Shown piece after piece: positions 1-11,310 of a stretch of 64,000 nucleotides of DNA. A program made the position numbers and the translations under genes. Numbering within the stretch: the first letter of the stretch is position 1; the number at the start of each line of letters is the position of its first letter. The notes beneath the pieces were generated by a model. It was given only the letters and a program-made list of their open reading frames with translations, did not search any database and was not told the DNA's origin. Where the stretch lies: assembly GCF_027744825.2 (NCBI RefSeq), contig NC_071335.1, positions 31,013,501 through 31,077,500 on the forward strand, in the 5' to 3' direction. The stretch is from Synchiropus splendidus (Eukaryota > Chordata > Actinopteri > Syngnathiformes > Callionymidae).

Positions 1-281
1 GATGACTAGTTACAACTTCGGTTTCCGATCAGTGTTTGTGGACGAAGTGACGCCGACGGCTGGTGGAGTGACTCGAGTGCATGAATGTGCGTTTGAATCT
101 GATCCGTGTGGTTTGGGATCTGACTTCATATACTGGATACTGCAGACGCTGGCAGGTGGTCATAATGTTATTTGTCGTGTAAAGTTTGGGATGACAGAGT
201 GACTGACTGCCACTAACATTCTCCTCTGGTGAGGTCGTAGCTGCTCGACTGGGTGGGACTGACCTGTGACTTGTGCCGCAG

Positions 282-1298
282 ACTCTGCTGTGGTCCTGGA
301 GGAAGGCTCAGTGGGCGGCAGGAGTCACGCCAAGTCTGACTGGAGAGTCAGTAAGGAGTTCGAACCCATGCCGTCCGACCCCATCTTCATGTCCGCCGAC
401 AAGTTTCAGAAGACGGGGACGCTCAGCCGGGTGAGTCTGAGGGTCTCCTTTCAAAGCCTCACCATCTTTGTTTTTCACCCGGTCATATCTAAAGCCATCC
501 AGTTACAGGTTTTTGTTCCAGCCAATCGCCACCATCTCACCAAACTGGTGTCAGTCTGGTGTTGCTTGTGTCACCTCAGTGGTTTTATTGGTCGGAACAA
601 AGACCTGCACTAAAGTATCCCCAGCTTTCACCCGGCTACTGCGGCTGCTCTGTGGCGTCTATGATGAAGAACCTCTGGTTCACTTCTAACCTCAGCTCCT
701 GTCTTTGCCAGTCCTCCTCCATGTCCAGCCAGGACGATGAGAAGTCCACCCTGGAGGAAGTGAGTGAAGGGGCCATTCCCATAGACCAGCCCTCCCTGGG
801 GGTCTCTTCCCCGGGCAGCCAGGCGTCTGAGCTCTCCTTCCAGGTTCACAACCAATCCCAAAGCCATGGCCTGAACAAATCCAGCTCCTCTCCTGAGCTG
901 CAGACCTTCTCAGAAGCCTTTTCCAGAGCTGTTCACGCGGACACATTTGGAGACGCCACACAGAGCAAAGGCGCGTCAGAAGGAAGGCCTCAACTGCTTC
1001 CAGAGAAGGACAAGCTGGAGGACACTTTAGCAGCTGAGGCTCAAAGTTCCGACGCGCAGAGTCAAGGAGGAGAAGGTCCAACTGCAGCTCAGAATGTAGG
1101 GGCACGGATGAGGCTGGATATTCTGCCGTCTGCCGTTCAAGCTGGGCCCATCTCCCCAAGTGGAGGACATCGACCTCGTGGTCACACCATCTCAGTGTCG
1201 GCACCGTCCTCGAGGAGAGAGACGAGGAAGGAGAGAGACTTGTACCAGAACCGGGCCGGGCCCGGCTCCTCGGAGAAGATCTCGGGACTCAATCCCAG
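282..1298 (+). CDS. tsc2: TSC2 exons coding the Ser-rich regulatory linker before the GAP domain (282-430, 712-1298)
   Basis: The first exon ends in phase 0 at a CGG|gtgagt donor. The second, 587 nt, starts after tttgccag and ends AG|gtgaga. The encoded region is low complexity and Ser/Gln rich, with LEEVSEG, [12 protein letters not shown] (here [10 protein letters not shown]), [10 protein letters not shown] and RPRGHTIS motifs. The last corresponds to the AKT phosphorylation site of human tuberin (Thr1462, RPRGYTIS), and the Thr is kept. This segment is a kinase-regulated linker rather than a catalytic fold. Sequence between the conserved motifs diverges strongly from human, as is usual for this linker. 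Confidence 0.93.
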
Positions 1299-3625
1299 GT
1301 GAGATGATGAGGTGAACTGGATGGATTACACCTCTGTCCATCCTGATGTTCCATGGCAGAATCACACTTTAAAATAGAGTTGGAGTAGGTTTTCTCCTGC
1401 TCGCTGACATCATGAAGGTCTTCACATACTGTGACCTCTGAGGATAATCTGCTTTCATCTCTTCCTTCAGCTTCGTTTTCCTCCAACTCTACCACTCTCC
1501 CTTCTTCGGGAATGAAGCCAACAAGCCTCTGTTGCTACCCAAAACCCAGGTCAGTCTCCCGCATGGTGACAGTTATCGACTGTTATCGACTGTGACGTTG
1601 GTCGGGCATTACAGCTCATGGTTCCAGGTTCTCAATGACATCCTGGTCGTACTGTGAGGACTAGAGTCTGTGTTTATCTGCGTCACATGGGAAGAAACCA
1701 CAGACATCAATGTCCATCTTCCTTTTGTCCCCGAGGCTCAGACACCTGCAGGACTGTGAGGTGTAGGTGTCACATCACACGCAACAATGCCACTGAGATT
1801 GTGACAGTTTTTTCTTTGTTTTGTTTTATTGACCACATTAAGTGACAGATTGGACCGCATTTGGCCCCCAGAGCCTCGAGTTGGTCACCATCCAATGAAA
1901 ACAAGTTTCACCCTCATTGTGATTTTTTTTTTTCATTTATTTATTTATTTTTAATGCTATTTTTTCCCTGAATTTCTTCTATCTGCATACTGTATTAAAA
2001 ATATTATTTGTAGCGATGAGCTCTTAAATGCAGGTGGCCCTCTACTGCGACCTGCTGCCCGCTCTCCCTCAGAGACTCTTGGCTCTGAAACGCCAGATAC
2101 CTTGTCCTACTATCAACAGAAAAACACTTGTCAGTTATGTTTTCCATCACCTCCCTCAAGATCACATGACCGTGGCTGACTCTGCTGTGTTGTGGTCGGT
2201 ACTAAGGAAGGTGGGCGTGGTCTGTTCTCTCTCTCAGGTGATCGAGCGAGCCGTGAAGGTGCTGGACCAGATGCCTCCGTATGACACCCATAAGATCGGC
2301 GTGGTGTTCGTGGGCGCCGGCCAGGTGAGAAACAAGGAGCCGTCATCCTGAAACAAGTCCATGGTAACTCGTGTGGCGCGCCTGCTCCGCAGGTCAGCAA
2401 CGAGGTGGCCATCTTGTCCAACGAGTACGGCTCCAACCGCTACGCCGCCCTGCTGACAGGCCTGGGCAAGTTGATCCACCTGAAGGACTGCGACCCGGAC
2501 CAGATCTTCTTGGGCGGCCTGGACCAGTACGGAGACGACGGAGAGTTCACCTACTGCTGGCACGACGACATCATGCAAGGTGAGTGCTGCTGGGCGCTGG
2601 TCACATGCTCGGCCGCCGCTAACCCCGCCGTGCGCCCACAGCCATCTTCCACATCGCCACCTTGATGCCGAACCGGGAGAGCGACAAGGGCTGCTGCAAT
2701 AAGAAGCGCCACATCGGCAACGACTTTGTGGTGGTGGTGTACAACGATTCCGGAGAGGACTACAAGCTGGGCACCATCAAGGTCAGAGGGTTGGCTCCTG
2801 AGCGGGTCCTCCAGTTTCTGCCATCCATGTCCTGGGAACTGAAGTGTGAAGTGTGTGTGTGTCCTCGCAGGGTCAGTTCAACTTCGTGGAGGTCATCATC
2901 AAGCCTCTGGACTTTGAATGTAACCTGGTCACCCTGCAGTGTCGCAAAGGTGAGAGGGGAGACCCACTACTACGTCTTCAGCCTCCAGTCTCCTCCGACT
3001 GGACCATGTGACCCATCAATCTCACCAAGCTCACGAAGCTCCTCCTGGTTGAGAACGTAGAGCTAGAAAATGCTGACTCGTCACATTCTCATCCTTAACT
3101 GAAGCTGAATGGAGGAGTTGATACATAACATCTTTCTCTCTCTGGCGCAGACTTGGAAGGGTTGGTCGACACGTCGGTTGCTAAGATTGTTTCGGATCAG
3201 AACCTTCCACTCTTGGTCAGACAGATGGCGCTTCACGCAAACGTACGTTCCCCCTCACTCTTCTCCCCCCCTCACCTGCTCCACACAGTCTGACACAGCC
3301 TTGTTGCAGATGGCCTCTCTGGTGCACCAGTACCGGGCCAACCCATCCGACGCTTACGCCTCCAAGTGGTTGGCCAGGCTACGACACATAAAGCGAATCC
3401 GAACCAGGGTAAGAGTGGCGCTTTCCTCCGTCACTGGTCGCAGTGCCTCACTGGTCTAACCTCATCCTCCCACAGGCTCACGAGGACATCCAGTCTCGCT
3501 CTACTCCAGGCATCTCTCTGACCCAAGCGCATCCGCAGCAGAGCAAACCCACTGCACCGCCCGAAACTGCCGGTCAGAGGAAGAGGCTGGTGTCTGCGGT
3601 GGATGACTTCACTGACTTTGTCTGA
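282..3625 (+). CDS. tsc2: tuberin (TSC2), 3' ten coding exons; 5' part lies outside the window
   Basis: Tuberin is the GTPase-activating subunit of the TSC1-TSC2-TBC1D7 complex, which switches off RHEB and so mTORC1 on lysosomes. Ten exons join with continuous phase: 282-430, 712-1298, 1471-1549, 2238-2324, 2393-2579, 2642-2781, 2871-2949, 3151-3242, 3310-3408, 3476-3625. All introns have GT donors and AG acceptors. The spliced protein aligns along its whole length with the C-terminal third of human tuberin as I recall it, including [41 protein letters not shown] and RLRHIKR. The first exon starts in phase 1, so coding sequence continues upstream. Positions 1-281 look intronic. The neighbour is pkd1, convergent. 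Identity is very secure; the most 5' exon boundary is slightly less so. Confidence 0.96.
1471..3408 (+). CDS. tsc2: TSC2 RapGAP-type catalytic domain exons
   Basis: Eight exons (1471-1549, 2238-2324, 2393-2579, 2642-2781, 2871-2949, 3151-3242, 3310-3408, with the tail in 3476-3625) code the Rap/TSC GAP fold. It starts at [14 protein letters not shown] and runs past [11 protein letters not shown] to HIKRIR. GAPs of this family use an asparagine thumb; the Asn in HIGNDFV (exon 2642-2781) is the equivalent of human Asn1643 and is intact. The WHDDIMQ and LSNEYGS motifs are conserved. Every exon junction preserves frame (for example K|GQFNF and R-K-D|LEGLVD). Nothing suggests a pseudogene. Confidence 0.95.
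3476..3625 (+). CDS. tsc2: TSC2 terminal coding exon and stop
   Basis: This exon begins after cctcccacag and ends in TGA at 3623-3625. The end of the protein reads [17 protein letters not shown], close to human GQRKRLISSVEDFTEFV. The Ser after RKRL is kept, matching the C-terminal RSK site (human Ser1798). The stretch between the GAP domain and this tail is short and Pro/Thr/Gln rich. Confidence 0.95.
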   Translation, partial: AHEDIQSRSTPGISLTQAHPQQSKPTAPPETAGQRKRLVSAVDDFTDFV

Positions 3626-3696
3626 CAGTGTGACACTTGTGTCTGGCAATGATGAAACAGTGTCACTCCTGCTCTGCGGATCCAAAAATACTGAAG

Positions 3697-3702
3697 ATTA
3701 AA
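3697..3702 (+). terminator. tsc2: tsc2 polyadenylation signal ATTAAA
   Basis: ATTAAA lies 72 nt after the tsc2 stop codon and is followed by a GT-rich stretch (gttgttta). It is the commonest variant of AATAAA. No other candidate lies between the stop codon and the opposing pkd1 signal, so tsc2 has a 3' UTR of roughly 100 nt. Confidence 0.75.
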
Positions 3703-3754
3703 GTTGTTTAAGACAATTCCTGGTGGCTTTTCATGATGAAAACTGACTCACCGC

Positions 3755-5106
3755 AGCTGTTAAACGCTTTATTTAACATTGTCAAGTGCAAGAGCATAAA
3801 AACCATTATTAAAAAAACAAACTTCATTTGCACCTAACACAACAAAACTACAGGAACAGACGTTAAATACTCAGCTTCTCTGGTGCTTACAGACGGTTAC
3901 ATGAACTTTGGCTGTAGGACTTGAACGTGACGGGCCGCAGTACCGAAGCAAAAATACCATAACAAGCACAAATATTTACACCGATAAGCACCAACATATA
4001 CACAAATGGACACCGGACTGTGACTGTCACTCCCCTGTGTGAGAGGGAAGATTCGGCTTTCAGCTATTTCATTCTGCCGTATTGAACTCTATCGCTCACT
4101 CATTCTTTGGGCGGAAGGTGACACTGTCTCGGGGTGAGGGAAACATCTTCCTGCTTTATAACCTGTAAACTCTAAATGACCATCATGAAAACCGCCATTT
4201 TCTCAGAGCTGTTCTGAATTTGAGTTAAAGCCTAGAAATGAGTCTGTGATCTGCTCCGAGTCTCAGCCAGACGGCTTGAGTCTGAGCTGAAAATTTTCAC
4301 TGACTGACTTGGCTTCACCCCAACTTCCCTAAATCCCCCCTCCCCCCACAAAAAAGCACCTTTTTGCTTTTCATTTTCTATGGCCAGTTCCTGAGATCTT
4401 CCCCCGGACACGGATGGCAGCCATCAAGGCGAGGAGCGCTAAATATAACACGCTAACTTTAGCTGAACCTTTAGAGGCAAAAAAATAAAGTGCAAAGTAC
4501 AAACCGAGACGTCGTGGTGACGCTAAAGCTTTGGCTTATATTCACTGACGGTCTGAGAGAAGCTTATTAGTTTAAGGACATCAAAAGTGCTTTTTGATAA
4601 CAACATGGCAACAACTACTTGAACGGTTCGCATCACTTCCTGCCACTTGGACTTCCTGTTTCCATATAGTGGATGTGTGTGGGATCCAGACCACGAGCCA
4701 ACTAGGGGTGAAACAGAACTGCGCCTCCTGAAGTGAGTTAAAACAAGTCACTCTAAACCTATGTTGCAGTGCAGTCGAGGACTCCTCTCTTCAGGTCACC
4801 CCTGGTGGCTTTGGTCTGACCCCACATCAGTGGGCTCCAAGCAGCAGCGATGCCTGAACCAGGTCCACATGTGAAGCCGTGCCAGGGTTCCTGAGGCGAG
4901 CACCTTGCTGTGCTCCTGTCGGTGGCCTCACGTGTCCACCAGGGTCACGAGAGGTGCGTCCACTGCACGGGTGACCCGCACCGCCAGACACTTCCTGTGC
5001 TTCAGTCCCGGGTTTAGAGGGCGGAGCCAGACGGCAGACCCGCTGCCCTGGTCCTGCCCTCGTCCTTAACCCGACACTCTTCTGCAGCTTCAGCCCCAGC
5101 GTCGCT
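3755..5106 (-). other. pkd1: pkd1 3' untranslated region (probable extent)
   Basis: This is the stretch between the pkd1 TAG stop at 5107-5109 and the minus-strand AATAAA at 3768. No conserved coding sequence is seen on either strand. The boundary near 3755 is inferred from the usual 10-30 nt signal-to-cleavage distance. It contains a T/A hairpin-like run around 4346-4370 and otherwise nothing I recognise. Confidence 0.6.
3768..3773 (-). terminator. pkd1: pkd1 polyadenylation signal AATAAA (minus strand)
   Basis: TTTATT on the plus strand reads AATAAA on the minus strand. It lies about 1.33 kb beyond the pkd1 stop and 65 bp from the tsc2 signal. It is the only good AATAAA seen on the minus strand between 3.7 and 5.1 kb, which makes it the probable pkd1 signal. 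Confidence 0.65.
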
Positions 5107-5868
5107 CTAAGTGGGGTGCACCTTGTTTTTGAGGGGAGGGGGCTTCCGTTTCCGCTTGAGTGTGGGGGGGGTGGTGGTGGTGTGGGCTGGGTGGTTGAAG
5201 AGACTTGAGGAGGGGAGGGTCTCTCTCTCTGTCAGAGGGTCCCAGGCCTGAGCACGGGTGGAGGGAGATGAGGGGGCGGGGGCAGGTGTTTCTCCAGCGG
5301 AGGAGGAGGAGGCGTGAGGAGCAGGCGTGGAGGTCGGCTTGGCCTTTAAGAAGGAAGAGGAGCTCTTTTTATCAGTTTTCTTCCCCTTCTTGTTCCCCTT
5401 CTGCTTCTCTCTGGCTCCCTTCCTCTCCTGACACCCAGAGCCCTCCCTCCTCCTCCTCCTCCTCTTCCTCTCACTGCGCTCCAGTCTGCACTCCATGTGA
5501 TACACGTCCTCCGTCGCCATGGTGACTCGGTCCAGTTGCTGCAGCAGGGCGTCCAGCGTGGGGAGGAGCCTCCGCAAGGACGCCTCGGTTTCGGCCTGCT
5601 CTCTCCAGCTGGCCCCTCCCACCAACACGCCGGGGCCCGGCCCCAGGCCCAGGCCCAGCCCTGGGCCGAACCCGGGCGCCTCGGTCAGGCTGCAGGGGCT
5701 GGAGGAGGCCGGACACCAGGAGGCCTCCGAGCCGCCGTCCACGCTGTCTGGAGTCTGAGGGGAGTCCGGCCGGTCCAGAGGCGGCAGGCACAGAGACTTG
5801 CAGTCGCTGGTGGAGGAGGAGCGGGACGGCGGCAGCTCCATTCCCTCGAAGCGGACCTTGTGGCGAAA
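5107..5868 (-). CDS. pkd1: PKD1 exon 55: cytosolic C-tail with coiled coil
   Basis: The exon begins FRHKVRFEGMELPPSRSSS directly after TKE of exon 54, as in human (KEFRHKVRFEGMEPLPSRSS). The coiled-coil core LRRLLPTLDALLQQLDRV then ATEDVYHMECRL matches the human segment that binds polycystin-2. A low-complexity basic stretch rich in Lys, Arg, Ser and Pro follows, and the end is LKNKVHPT. Human ends KNKVHPSST; the VHP core of that ciliary-targeting motif is kept. The stop is TAG at 5107-5109. Confidence 0.94.
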   Translation of the reverse strand, partial: FRHKVRFEGMELPPSRSSSTSDCKSLCLPPLDRPDSPQTPDSVDGGSEASWCPASSSPCSLTEAPGFGPGLGLGLGPGPGVLVGGASWREQAETEASLRRLLPTLDALLQQLDRVTMATEDVYHMECRLERSERKRRRRRREGSGCQERKGAREKQKGNKKGKKTDKKSSSSFLKAKPTSTPAPHASSSSAGETPAPAPSSPSTRAQAWDPLTERETLPSSSLFNHPAHTTTTPPTLKRKRKPPPLKNKVHPT

Positions 5869-8800
5869 CTAGCAGAAAACCAACAGCACCTGGCATCACT
5901 ACTGATCCCTCTGTGTCTGTTTACACTCATCACCCTAAACACCTCACCTCTTTAGTCCTGCTGAGTCCCATCCACATCTTGAGCCGGCGGAGGAACAGCT
6001 CCACCATCTCGTAGTCTTGCAGGTCCACGGCCGGACGGTAGAGCTCGGCCCGGGCGCGCCGGTAGTTCCGCAGCAGCACGGTGGTCACCAGCCACAGCAG
6101 CGCCAGCCGCAGCACGGCCAGGCCCAGGTGGAACAACAGGGAGGCGCCGCAGCTGGAGGGTCCGCTCATGGTCCAGCCGGGCCTCCAGGATAGCAGGCCA
6201 CGCCCACCAGCACCCAGAAGAGTCAGGCAGGCGCGGCCCACGCTGCCATAGCCGTCGATGATGGAGTGGAAGAGCTGAAACGCAGGAGACCAGATGAAAC
6301 GGTTCAGGATCAGCCTGGAGTCTCAAGGTGGTGAACCACGAGGGGGCGCCAGAGGGTGCAAAAGAAACCTTTTGAAATTTTGGCTTTACAACTATGCAAT
6401 ACATGAGAGACATTTAGTTTGAGCGATGGGTGGACTGGACCTGGAACTTCAGTACCGACCTTTTCACCTTTGAAAACGTCCTGGAAATAAATCGACGTAA
6501 CTTGCCCTGGATCTTTTGAAGCGTGCGCCTGTGTAGGCAGTACAACTTTTTCAAATCACTCCTTTAATATCTCACATTGAACTATATTATTAGAGCTCAA
6601 AACTGCATAAACGCGTAGAAGTATATTTGATGCCAGAAGGATGAAATGTAAGTTGAATTTTTACACACTAGTTAATACACCTGAGCGGATCTGCTTATAT
6701 CATGAGGCTTATTTCAAGTTAAATTTCTTTTGGATTATGACGTATTCGAATCAGATGCTTCTTTTATCTTTAATAAATTATTACAAATAAAGACAATGAA
6801 GTCCCAGCCAAAGGAATATACAATCTAACAACATATTTTCGAATCATATTAAGGCTCTTTTTCGTCATCCCTTCTTTCTTCTGGCCCTTCACAACAGCCA
6901 GCACGTAACGTGAGTATTGCTTGGACAAAGTCGGCCCTCAACATCGGCTCTTCCGGACGATTAGAACCTTGAGAGTGGTGGGACACTGACCAGATGTCCG
7001 CTGTGAGAAAAGGCCAGCAGAAGTAGCAGCGACGCTACTGCAATTCCCAGAAGCTCCAACACGGAGCGGCGCAGAGCTCGGCCAAACACCGCCCACTCCC
7101 GGAGGAAGCGCAGCTGATGGGACGCCTGGAACCACCACAACAGAGACAAATATAGAGAAGAACCAAGAAATACATATACATACATATGTATATTTTTTCT
7201 ATCTTTACTGACTTTTAAACATTTAAAACCTGTTTCTACACACTTTCAAAACTGTATTTCATGTCCTTGTTTCTTAGTTTCACAGCATTTGGACTCCAAC
7301 CTTGAGCACCAGGATGAAGAGCAGCAGCGCCGACAGCACTGTGTAGGTCTGACTCTGCTTGGCCAGTGGGTGGAAGTCGGTGAAGGCGTCCCGGGGGTGT
7401 CTGGTGTAGGACGCCCACTGCTGTGAGGCCGTGACGCAGCGGCTGAGGTGAAAGCCACACACTGATGCAGCCAGAGCAATTTTGCACAGGCCCAGGAGCC
7501 TCCAGGCGGACAGCAGGTAACCTCTGCCGTCTCGCAGGACTCCCAAAATACCTCGCAGCAGGAAGTACAACACCAGGCCCAGAAGGATGATCTGAGAGGA
7601 CAGGAGGGCGGTTATTTTGGGAGTCTTGTGACTCGGTGAGTGCACATTATAAGACGCATTACCAGGAGGAGGAGCTGCAGGTCCAGGCTGGTGATGGGCC
7701 ACAGGCTGATGACCACCAGGTCCAGGCTGGACTGAGCGCGCTCGGACACCGGGAAGTCGAAGTGGAAGGAGAAGACGGCCAGAAGGTTGGTGTTAATGTT
7801 GTACAGCGAAAACTCCACGAAGATGGAGCGTGACCTGGAAACACAGTGATGAAACAGAGGTGCAGCCAGACGGAAGTGTCGTTCAGTGCTGCAGCAACCG
7901 GCAGCATCCGGTGTGAACGTGACTGAAGAGCACAGAGGGTTTGTTTCATATTTACTACATGGAATACTGTTTTTGTTGTGGCTCGAGGATAAATTATAAA
8001 TCTAAAGTTATCTACTTAAACTGCAGTCAGGAACAATTAAGCTGTGAACAGGGTAAATAAAATTCAAATAAAGTTTCATAATGAAGATATATTTTGTTAA
8101 ATAAATTAGAACCTGTGAGAAATAATATACAGAAAAAAAAATATTATTATTTTGTTTATATAAATGATCATATTATATGCTTTTTAAAAATAAAGAAAGA
8201 AAGAAAAATAAAAACACAAAGCAAATAATGGAAATACAATAAAACAAATAGATAAAAGAGGCCAAAAACATATTAATAATACAAATTAATCAGGCATAGA
8301 TAAACAATAAGCACAATAATAATTAAATAAATAATAGAGTTGGGTGACTTCTAATAAAATGATGAACTTTCTTTATTTTATTTTAGGAATTTATCATCAT
8401 CACTCCACAGTAAGTGAACTATGTTTATTTTATATAATAAAATATAATGATCGTGAAACAGAAGTTTGTCAGAGAGCAACAGAATCCAACACAAAGTTCA
8501 TCCTTTGCCTCACTAAGACGACAGCACTGGTGACATGGGGACCTACCTGGCGTTGAGCCAGTGGTGGCGCTGCAGCTGCTGAAGGGAGGAGGAAGCCTCC
8601 TGCAGGCTTCTATTCACATGCAGGATCAAGTCCAGCCTGTCATGATCCTCCTCTTGCTCTCTGGTTGGGCAGGGACGTCACGTTGAAAGCCAAATAAGAT
8701 CAACAACAACAACAACTCATTGATCTTCTGTCCTCTCACCGCTCCACACTGGAGAATTCTGGGAAAGTCCGAGCATCTCTGGAGGAACTGAACCAAACAC

Positions 8801-11227
8801 TTGGACTGGAACCAGCTGGCAGAACAGAAGACAAACTTGATCAATAGCTGATCTAGTCAATATTCCTGTATCAGAGCAAGACCTGGGGTGGACGCCACGA
8901 CAGACTCGAGTGACCTGTCTAGGGTGTCCCCTGCCTCTCGTCCTATCTAGCTGGGATTAACTCCAGGCATGACTCTAGTATGATCGCTTTATTTCGACGA
9001 TATAAAAGTCAGGTTGCATGGTTATTGAAAATAAGACAGCTATGATTCACAGAAACTAAGTCTGTTGTAGTTACTGTGACTCATTGACAAAGTACATTTC
9101 ATTGGTGGCTTCCTGGGTTAGGGTTAGGGTTGGGTTGGGGTTAGGGTTGGGTTAGGGTTGGGTTAGGGTTGGGTTAGGGTTAGGTTAGGGTTGGGTTAGG
9201 GTTAGGGTTAGGGTTAGGGTTGGGTTAGGGTTAGGGTTCTAACCTTCCTCCAGGAGAAGACCTGCACACAACATGAACATGACAGCTCTGTCAGACATGA
9301 CTTGACCCACCTGGTGTGTGGCTGATCTGCCTGAGTCTTAAGGTGCCGAGCAACAAGCTTCCTGTGTCCCTCAGAAGGGCTGAGTCGTCCAGGAGACGAG
9401 GCAACAAGGATCCATTCAGCCACGTCAGAACATCATCTCGGCTTGAACAAAAGAGCCACATTGTTCACACAGTATAATGGCTAAAGTGCGTCATAGTTTC
9501 CTCATTTATTTATGTGGGGGGAGATTTTCTTGAGATGAAACTGCACATGATTATATGGCTCCTAAGTGATGGAATTTTAACATCCAACTCCAAAAGCAAC
9601 ACTCCAATTTTGGGATTTTAGCAGAGATTTGAGTTTCCAAACCTGCAGATATTGCGGTACTCTGGCGTGTGCAGCACGTGTTGCAGCTGGTTGCGCAGTC
9701 TCAGGCCGTGCGTGTCCCTGTCCGAGTCCGAATAGTTCAGAAGTAGAACCACCAACAGGAAGAACATGTAGACCAGAAAGTTCTGGAAGAGAAGTAGGAC
9801 AGCAGGGTCAGGTCCTAAAGCCCACATAGACAGCGTGGCCCAGCTCACTGACCTTCAACATGGTGTGCAGCATGTGGACTTTGCGGGCCTGCTGCCGAGC
9901 CTGGGAAAGGGCGAACCCCTGCGGGGGTCTCACCCTCGGGACCCTCTGAACGACCCGCTCCACTCTGGGGAACTCCACCAGCACGTCCTGGTCCTCTGGA
10001 CGCAGGCGACGGACGCAGACGGCGTAGTAGAAGGCCTCGCACAAAACCTGCGGGACAGTTGGTGTTCAGAAGACGAGTGGAACATCAGAACAAGATGGTC
10101 ACAAAATGCTTCCTTCCGGAAGTTTGAGGAAAACACTTCAGCGAGAGGCCTCCAGCTCCTCTGGAGGGAAACCAAGCTGCTCCAGGTCAACAGAGAAGCA
10201 GAATCTCCCCAGCGTGTTCCGAGTGTGCCCCTCCGTGTTAGACATGCCTGAACCACCTCACCAGGGAGGCGTCCAGGAGTCATCCTGACAAGAGTCACCT
10301 CGACTGGCCTCCCTCGACATGGAAAGCAGCGGTTTTATTTTCAGCGTGTCCCTATGTCTAAGAAGAGCCCCTGCAGAGACAACTAAATGTGGCAGCTCAC
10401 ACCCTCGACGCCCTTTCCAACACTAGCCGAAGCTCACAACCACAGGTTTGAGTCGGAACATACCAGGAGATTCAACCCCAAATCTTTCAATGAAATTGTA
10501 CAGACTTCTAACGCAAAACTTCAAGATTAATTTAAACATAAAAAGAATCTGTTTTTATTCATCAAATGTGGATCTCTGCTATTCTGGGGTTAAAAATTCA
10601 TACTTGTTACAACACAAGCTCATGTTTGTAGTTTGTAGTAGCATCAAGTATTAAAAATGTCCAGTCATTCCAGTAAGGAAGACACGCATTACTTGACTTT
10701 AAATGTAAACAACAGGAGTTGAAGTGATTTAAAAGATATCTTTCGTACTTCCAACGTCTTGAAGCAATGACCTCAAATACGACCCCCGGGGATGACGGCT
10801 TCAGTACCTTCAGTGGCTCTAGCAGCAGGCAGGAGCTCAGGAAACTGGCAAAACAGGAGATGAGCCACATCATGGAGACCTTCTGGCCAAACCCTCTGCC
10901 CGCCCAGATGGAGACACAGTTTGCCAGCATGATCCCAGTCCAGCTTCCCCACAGAGCCACTTGACCGCACCAGGGAGGGAAGCGTCTGGGTCGACACACG
11001 TCTGCCACGACTGGAGGGTGAGACAAGAAGGGGGTGAGACAGCTCAGCAGTTGCAATGAGTTGCTGAAGACTTGTTTCTTTGTGAAATGACACGGAATGT
11101 TAGTGGAAGGAGGCAAGCGATAGCTGTGCTTCAGAACATTCTTTCACAATTGTAATTGTTGCGTGTGTATTCACAAAGACAAATGTACAAAGGAGAAGCA
11201 CGGCATCATGACACTGTTCTGCTGCCT

Positions 11228-11310
<83 letters not shown>

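Noticed and set aside
2..202. Open reading frame at the left edge (66 codons) as a possible further tsc2 exon
   Set aside because: Its translation has no resemblance to tuberin and the region has no fitting splice sites; it is treated as intron.
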